Shown here piece by piece: positions 41,479-44,168 of a stretch of DNA of 44,168 nt. Below the pieces are notes generated by a model that was given only the letters and a program-made list of their open reading frames with translations, searched no databases and had not been told where the DNA came from. Made by a program: the position numbers and the translations under genes. This stretch comes from Pseudomonadota bacterium (GTDB lineage Bacteria; Pseudomonadota; Gammaproteobacteria; Burkholderiales; Rhodocyclaceae): the NCBI GenBank assembly GCA_018241725.1, contig JAFEDI010000034.1:1-44168 (forward strand), in the 5' to 3' direction. How positions within the stretch are numbered: position 1 is the stretch's first letter; each line of letters begins with the position of its first letter.

Positions 41479-42405
41479 ATGTCAATGACGGGAGTATTGC
41501 GGCCGGGGCACTGCCAATTGCGCGTGCTGGACCTGGAGGAGTCGGTCAATTTCTATACCAACGTATTTGGCCTGGTCGAAACGGGACGGGACAAATCGGG
41601 CCGCGTCTATTTCAAATGCCATGACGAGCGCGACCACCACAGCTTCGTCATCCGCGAAGCCGACCGCGCCGGCATGGATTTCTACGCCTTCAAGGTGCGC
41701 GACAAGGCCACGCTGGAAAAGCTCAATTCGGACCTGCGCGCCTATGGCGTGCCGACCGAGCGCATCCCCGCCGGCGACCTGCTCGAAACCGGCGAGCGCG
41801 TGCGCTTCGAAGCACCCACCGGCCACCTGATCGAGCTCTACGCGGAAAAGACCGCGGTCGGCGACGGCCTCGGCTATGTGAATCCGGACGTGATCATCGA
41901 GAACCGCAAGGGCATCTCGCCTGTGCGCCTCGACCACTGGCAGATCCACGGCGCCGACCTGGACGGCAGCCGCGACCTGTTCGTCAATGTGCTCGGCTTC
42001 AGCCTGGTGGAGAAGATCGTCGGCGAGGACGGCAAGACCGACATGGCCGTGTGGCTGAGCTGCTCCACCAAGGCCCACGACATCGCCTTCGTGCGCGACG
42101 AACGCAACAACACGCTGCACCACGCCTCCTTCCTGCTGGAAACCTGGGAGCAGGTACTGCGCGCCGCCGACCTGATGGGCAAGCACCGCGTATCCATCGA
42201 CAACGGCCCGCTGCGCCACGGCATCACCCGCGGCACGACGATCTATTCCTTCGATCCGTCGGGCAACCGCCTGGAAACCTTCTGCGGCGGCTATGACTTC
42301 TACCCCGACATGCAGCCCTACACCTGGACCTGGGACGAACTGGGTTCGGCGATCTTCTATCACACCCGCGCCCTCAACGAGCGCTTCCTGACCGTCGTGA
42401 CCTGA
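41479..42405 (+). CDS. dmpB: Catechol 2,3-dioxygenase (extradiol)
   Basis: The 308-residue enzyme cleaves catechol next to the hydroxyls to give 2-hydroxymuconic semialdehyde. It has two vicinal-oxygen-chelate halves; the C-terminal half holds the Fe(II) ligands H153, H214 and E266, and the second-shell residues H200, H247 and Y256, all matching XylE (H153, H214, E265; H199, H246, Y255). It receives the product of the dmpKLMNOP hydroxylase. A strong AAAGGAGG site lies six bases before the ATG. No chloroplast-type ferredoxin (DmpQ/XylT reactivator) gene precedes it in this window. Confidence 0.96.
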   Translation: MSMTGVLRPGHCQLRVLDLEESVNFYTNVFGLVETGRDKSGRVYFKCHDERDHHSFVIREADRAGMDFYAFKVRDKATLEKLNSDLRAYGVPTERIPAGDLLETGERVRFEAPTGHLIELYAEKTAVGDGLGYVNPDVIIENRKGISPVRLDHWQIHGADLDGSRDLFVNVLGFSLVEKIVGEDGKTDMAVWLSCSTKAHDIAFVRDERNNTLHHASFLLETWEQVLRAADLMGKHRVSIDNGPLRHGITRGTTIYSFDPSGNRLETFCGGYDFYPDMQPYTWTWDELGSAIFYHTRALNERFLTVVT

Positions 42406-42416
42406 CGACGGCGCCG

Positions 42417-42444
42417 CGGACGGGCTGACGCCCCGGCCCGTCCG
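42417..42444 (+). other. Stem-loop between dmpB and the SDR gene
   Basis: CGGACGGGC (42417-42425) pairs perfectly with GCCCGTCCG (42436-42444), loop of ten, twelve bases after the dmpB stop. There is no T-tract; it may stabilise or partly terminate the dmpB message, leaving lower expression of the following genes. Confidence 0.55.
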
Positions 42445-42525
42445 GCCCTCCCCTCTGTCTGACCGAGCGACGTCCCCGCGCCCAGCGCGGAAGGCGAAGG
42501 GCCCGCTCACCCTCTGGAAACGCAA

Positions 42526-43320
42526 ATGGATCTTCAACTCCTTGGCAAACACGCACTGGTGACCGGCTCGACGGCGGGCATCGGTTTCGCCACCGCCCAG
42601 CGCCTCGCCGCCGAAGGCGTGGCAGTGACGCTCAACGGACGCAGCACAGCGGGTGTCGACGCCGCCGTCCGGCGCCTGCGCGCCCTTCTCCCAGACGCAC
42701 GGATAGACGGTATCGCCGCCGACCTCTCAGGCCCGGACGGCGCCGCCCTTCTGGCGGAGCGCTGCGAACACGTGGACATCCTGGTCAACAACCTCGGCAT
42801 CTACGAGCCAAAGCCTTTCGAGGACATCAGCGACGCCGACTGGCTGCGCTTCTTCGACGTGAACGTGATGAGCGGCGTGCGCCTGTCGCGCATCGCCTTC
42901 CCGGCCATGAAACAGCGCGGTTTCGGGCGGATCGTCTTCGTGTCCAGCGAATCCGGCCTCAATCCGCCGCCCGAGATGATCCATTACGGGATGACCAAGG
43001 CCGCCCAGCTGTCCATTGCCCGCGCCCTCGCCGAAGCGAGCAAGGGCAGCGCGGTCACCGTCAATGCGGTGCTCCCCGGCCCGACCCGCACGGAAGGCTC
43101 CCGCGCCTTCACCGAACGCCTGGCCCGCGAGCAAGGCATCGACGAGGCCCAGGTGGAGCGCAACTATTTCGCCGAAGAGCGCCCCGCCTCCCTGCTCGGC
43201 CGCTTCATCGACCCGGCCGAAGTGGCCGCCACCATCACCTACCTGTGCAGCCCCCTTGCCGCCGCGACCAACGGCTCGTCCGTGCGCGTGGATGGCGGCA
43301 TCGTGCGCAGCATCGTTTGA
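42526..43320 (+). CDS. Short-chain dehydrogenase/reductase (SDR)
   Basis: The 264-residue oxidoreductase has the cofactor motif TGSTAGIG (13-20), NNLG (88-91), and catalytic S140/S141, Y154 and K158 (HYGMTK). N-terminal NGRS suggests NADP(H) preference, as there is a basic residue after beta-2. It lies between dmpB and dmpF, where 2-hydroxymuconic semialdehyde dehydrogenase (dmpC, an ALDH) and hydrolase (dmpD) usually sit; it belongs to neither family. It may act on a diol, hydroxy-acid or semialdehyde in the pathway, but the substrate cannot be told from sequence. Confidence 0.88.
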   Translation: MDLQLLGKHALVTGSTAGIGFATAQRLAAEGVAVTLNGRSTAGVDAAVRRLRALLPDARIDGIAADLSGPDGAALLAERCEHVDILVNNLGIYEPKPFEDISDADWLRFFDVNVMSGVRLSRIAFPAMKQRGFGRIVFVSSESGLNPPPEMIHYGMTKAAQLSIARALAEASKGSAVTVNAVLPGPTRTEGSRAFTERLAREQGIDEAQVERNYFAEERPASLLGRFIDPAEVAATITYLCSPLAAATNGSSVRVDGGIVRSIV

Positions 43321-43343
43321 GCAACTTTCCCGAGGACATTGCG

Positions 43344-44168
43344 ATGACCAAGAAAATCAAATGCGCCCTGATCGGCCCGGGCAACATCGGCACGGACCTG
43401 CTGGCCAAGCTGCAGCGCAGCCCGGTGCTGGAGCCGGTGTGGATGGTCGGCATCGACCCGGAATCGGACGGCCTGAAGCGCGCCCGTGAGATGGGCCTGA
43501 AGACCACCGCCGAGGGCGTGGACGGCCTCTTGCCCCACGTGATTGCCGATGGCGTGCAGATCGCCTTCGACGCCACCAGCGCCTACGTGCATGCCGAGAA
43601 CAGCCGCAAGCTCAACGAACTCGGCGTGCTGATGGTCGACCTCACCCCGGCCGCCATCGGCCCCTACTGCGTGCCGCCGGTGAATCTCAAGCAGCACGTC
43701 GGCCAACGGGAAATGAACGTCAACATGGTCACCTGTGGTGGCCAGGCGACGATCCCGATGGTCGCCGCAATCAGCCGCGTGCAGCCTGTCGAGTACGGCG
43801 AAATCATCGCCACCGTGTCCTCCAAGAGCGCCGGCCCCGGCACCCGCAAGAACATCGACGAATTCACCCGCACCACCGCCGGCGCGGTCGAGAAGGTCGG
43901 CGGCGCCAAGAAGGGCAAGGCCATCATCATCATCAACCCGGCCGAGCCCCCGCTGATGATGCGCGACACCGTGCATTGTCTCGTCGAAGGCGAACCCCAG
44001 CAGGACGCGATCCGCGAATCCATCGCCGCCATGATCCAGGAAGTCCAGAAATACGTGCCCGGCTACCGCCTGGTCAATGGCCCGGTCTTCGACGGCAAGC
44101 GCGTGTCCGTCTATCTCGAAGTCGAAGGCCTCGGCGACTACCTGCCGAAGTACGCCGGCAACCTCGAC
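43344..44168 (+). CDS. dmpF: Acetaldehyde dehydrogenase (acylating), C-terminus beyond window
   Basis: The frame is open from ATG 43344 (CGAGGAC upstream) to the window end, 275 codons of an expected ~310. It oxidises acetaldehyde to acetyl-CoA with NAD+ in the last meta-pathway step and normally channels substrate from the aldolase Dmp[11 protein letters not shown] (11-20) is the NAD-binding loop and C131 in [10 protein letters not shown] is the catalytic cysteine (C132 in DmpF). [17 protein letters not shown] is also characteristic. The aldolase gene is expected immediately to the right. Confidence 0.96.
   Translation, partial: MTKKIKCALIGPGNIGTDLLAKLQRSPVLEPVWMVGIDPESDGLKRAREMGLKTTAEGVDGLLPHVIADGVQIAFDATSAYVHAENSRKLNELGVLMVDLTPAAIGPYCVPPVNLKQHVGQREMNVNMVTCGGQATIPMVAAISRVQPVEYGEIIATVSSKSAGPGTRKNIDEFTRTTAGAVEKVGGAKKGKAIIIINPAEPPLMMRDTVHCLVEGEPQQDAIRESIAAMIQEVQKYVPGYRLVNGPVFDGKRVSVYLEVEGLGDYLPKYAGNLD

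Noticed and set aside
1-44168. tRNA or rRNA genes, CRISPR arrays, prophage attachment sites
   Set aside because: No cloverleaf, rRNA segment, regularly spaced repeat or att-like duplication was seen by eye; a tRNAscan/minced run would settle it.

Overview
The window looks like chromosomal DNA of a GC-rich betaproteobacterium, most likely of the Rhodocyclales (Thauera / Azoarcus / Aromatoleum / Azospira type). The reasons are very high GC at third codon positions, a PEP-CTERM protein, and a dmp-type phenol hydroxylase and meta-cleavage cluster with a DmpR/MopR-like sigma54 activator. The genus is inference; no rRNA or tRNA is present to anchor it.

Layout. 1-2.7 kb: the end of an IS5-family transposase, then a lower-GC accessory pair on the minus strand, a GT-B glycosyltransferase with an in-frame amber codon near its start and a PEP-CTERM surface protein. 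2.7-4.7 kb: two rRNA pseudouridine synthases (RsuA-like and RluF-like). 4.8-5.5 kb: an unknown secreted protein with a mirror-symmetric cysteine pattern. 5.5-15.8 kb: prfB with its programmed +1 frameshift, then a four-gene block (membrane-anchored protein, kleisin/MksF-like, KITE/MksE-like, SMC ATPase), a GGDEF diguanylate cyclase and lysS. The block sits between prfB and lysS, which are neighbours in many proteobacteria. 15.8-19.4 kb, minus strand: an overlapping membrane-stress operon (RHH-like protein, PspA, YqiJ-like protein, YqiK flotillin). 19.7-23.3 kb: a TetR-controlled export operon (HlyD-type lipoprotein, ABC ATPase, ABC-2 permease) with two operator palindromes abutting the tetR start codon. 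23.4-26 kb: an H-NS-like protein with an altered DNA-contact motif, and on the minus strand a small winged-helix-like protein plus a DnaQ/GIY-YIG nuclease fusion.

26.3-44.2 kb is an aromatic catabolism island. A sigma54 promoter with an IHF-like site and candidate upstream activator repeats drives dmpKLMNOP (phenol to catechol), controlled by the convergent dmpR. A long minus-strand unit (40.2 to 33.1 kb) encodes a branched-chain-type ABC importer (binding protein, livG, livF, livH, livM), a 'MetA-pathway' outer-membrane protein, a hemerythrin-domain protein and dmpE, and ends at a strong terminator just before dmpR. Divergent from it is a CatM/BenM-like LysR gene, followed by catechol 2,3-dioxygenase (dmpB), an SDR dehydrogenase and acetaldehyde dehydrogenase (dmpF, cut by the window end). 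Two matching LysR boxes, one at the lysR start and one upstream of dmpB, suggest that one regulator links uptake and ring cleavage. Together the genes read as a phenol uptake, hydroxylation and meta-cleavage system; the remaining meta-pathway genes presumably lie beyond the right edge.

The observations most worth following are the SMC-kleisin-KITE block with its membrane partner and no nuclease, the H-NS-like protein with GDG in the DNA-contact loop, the RHH-PspA-YqiJ-flotillin operon with a promoter dyad, the LysR box pair, and the mixed transport / dmpE / hemerythrin operon.
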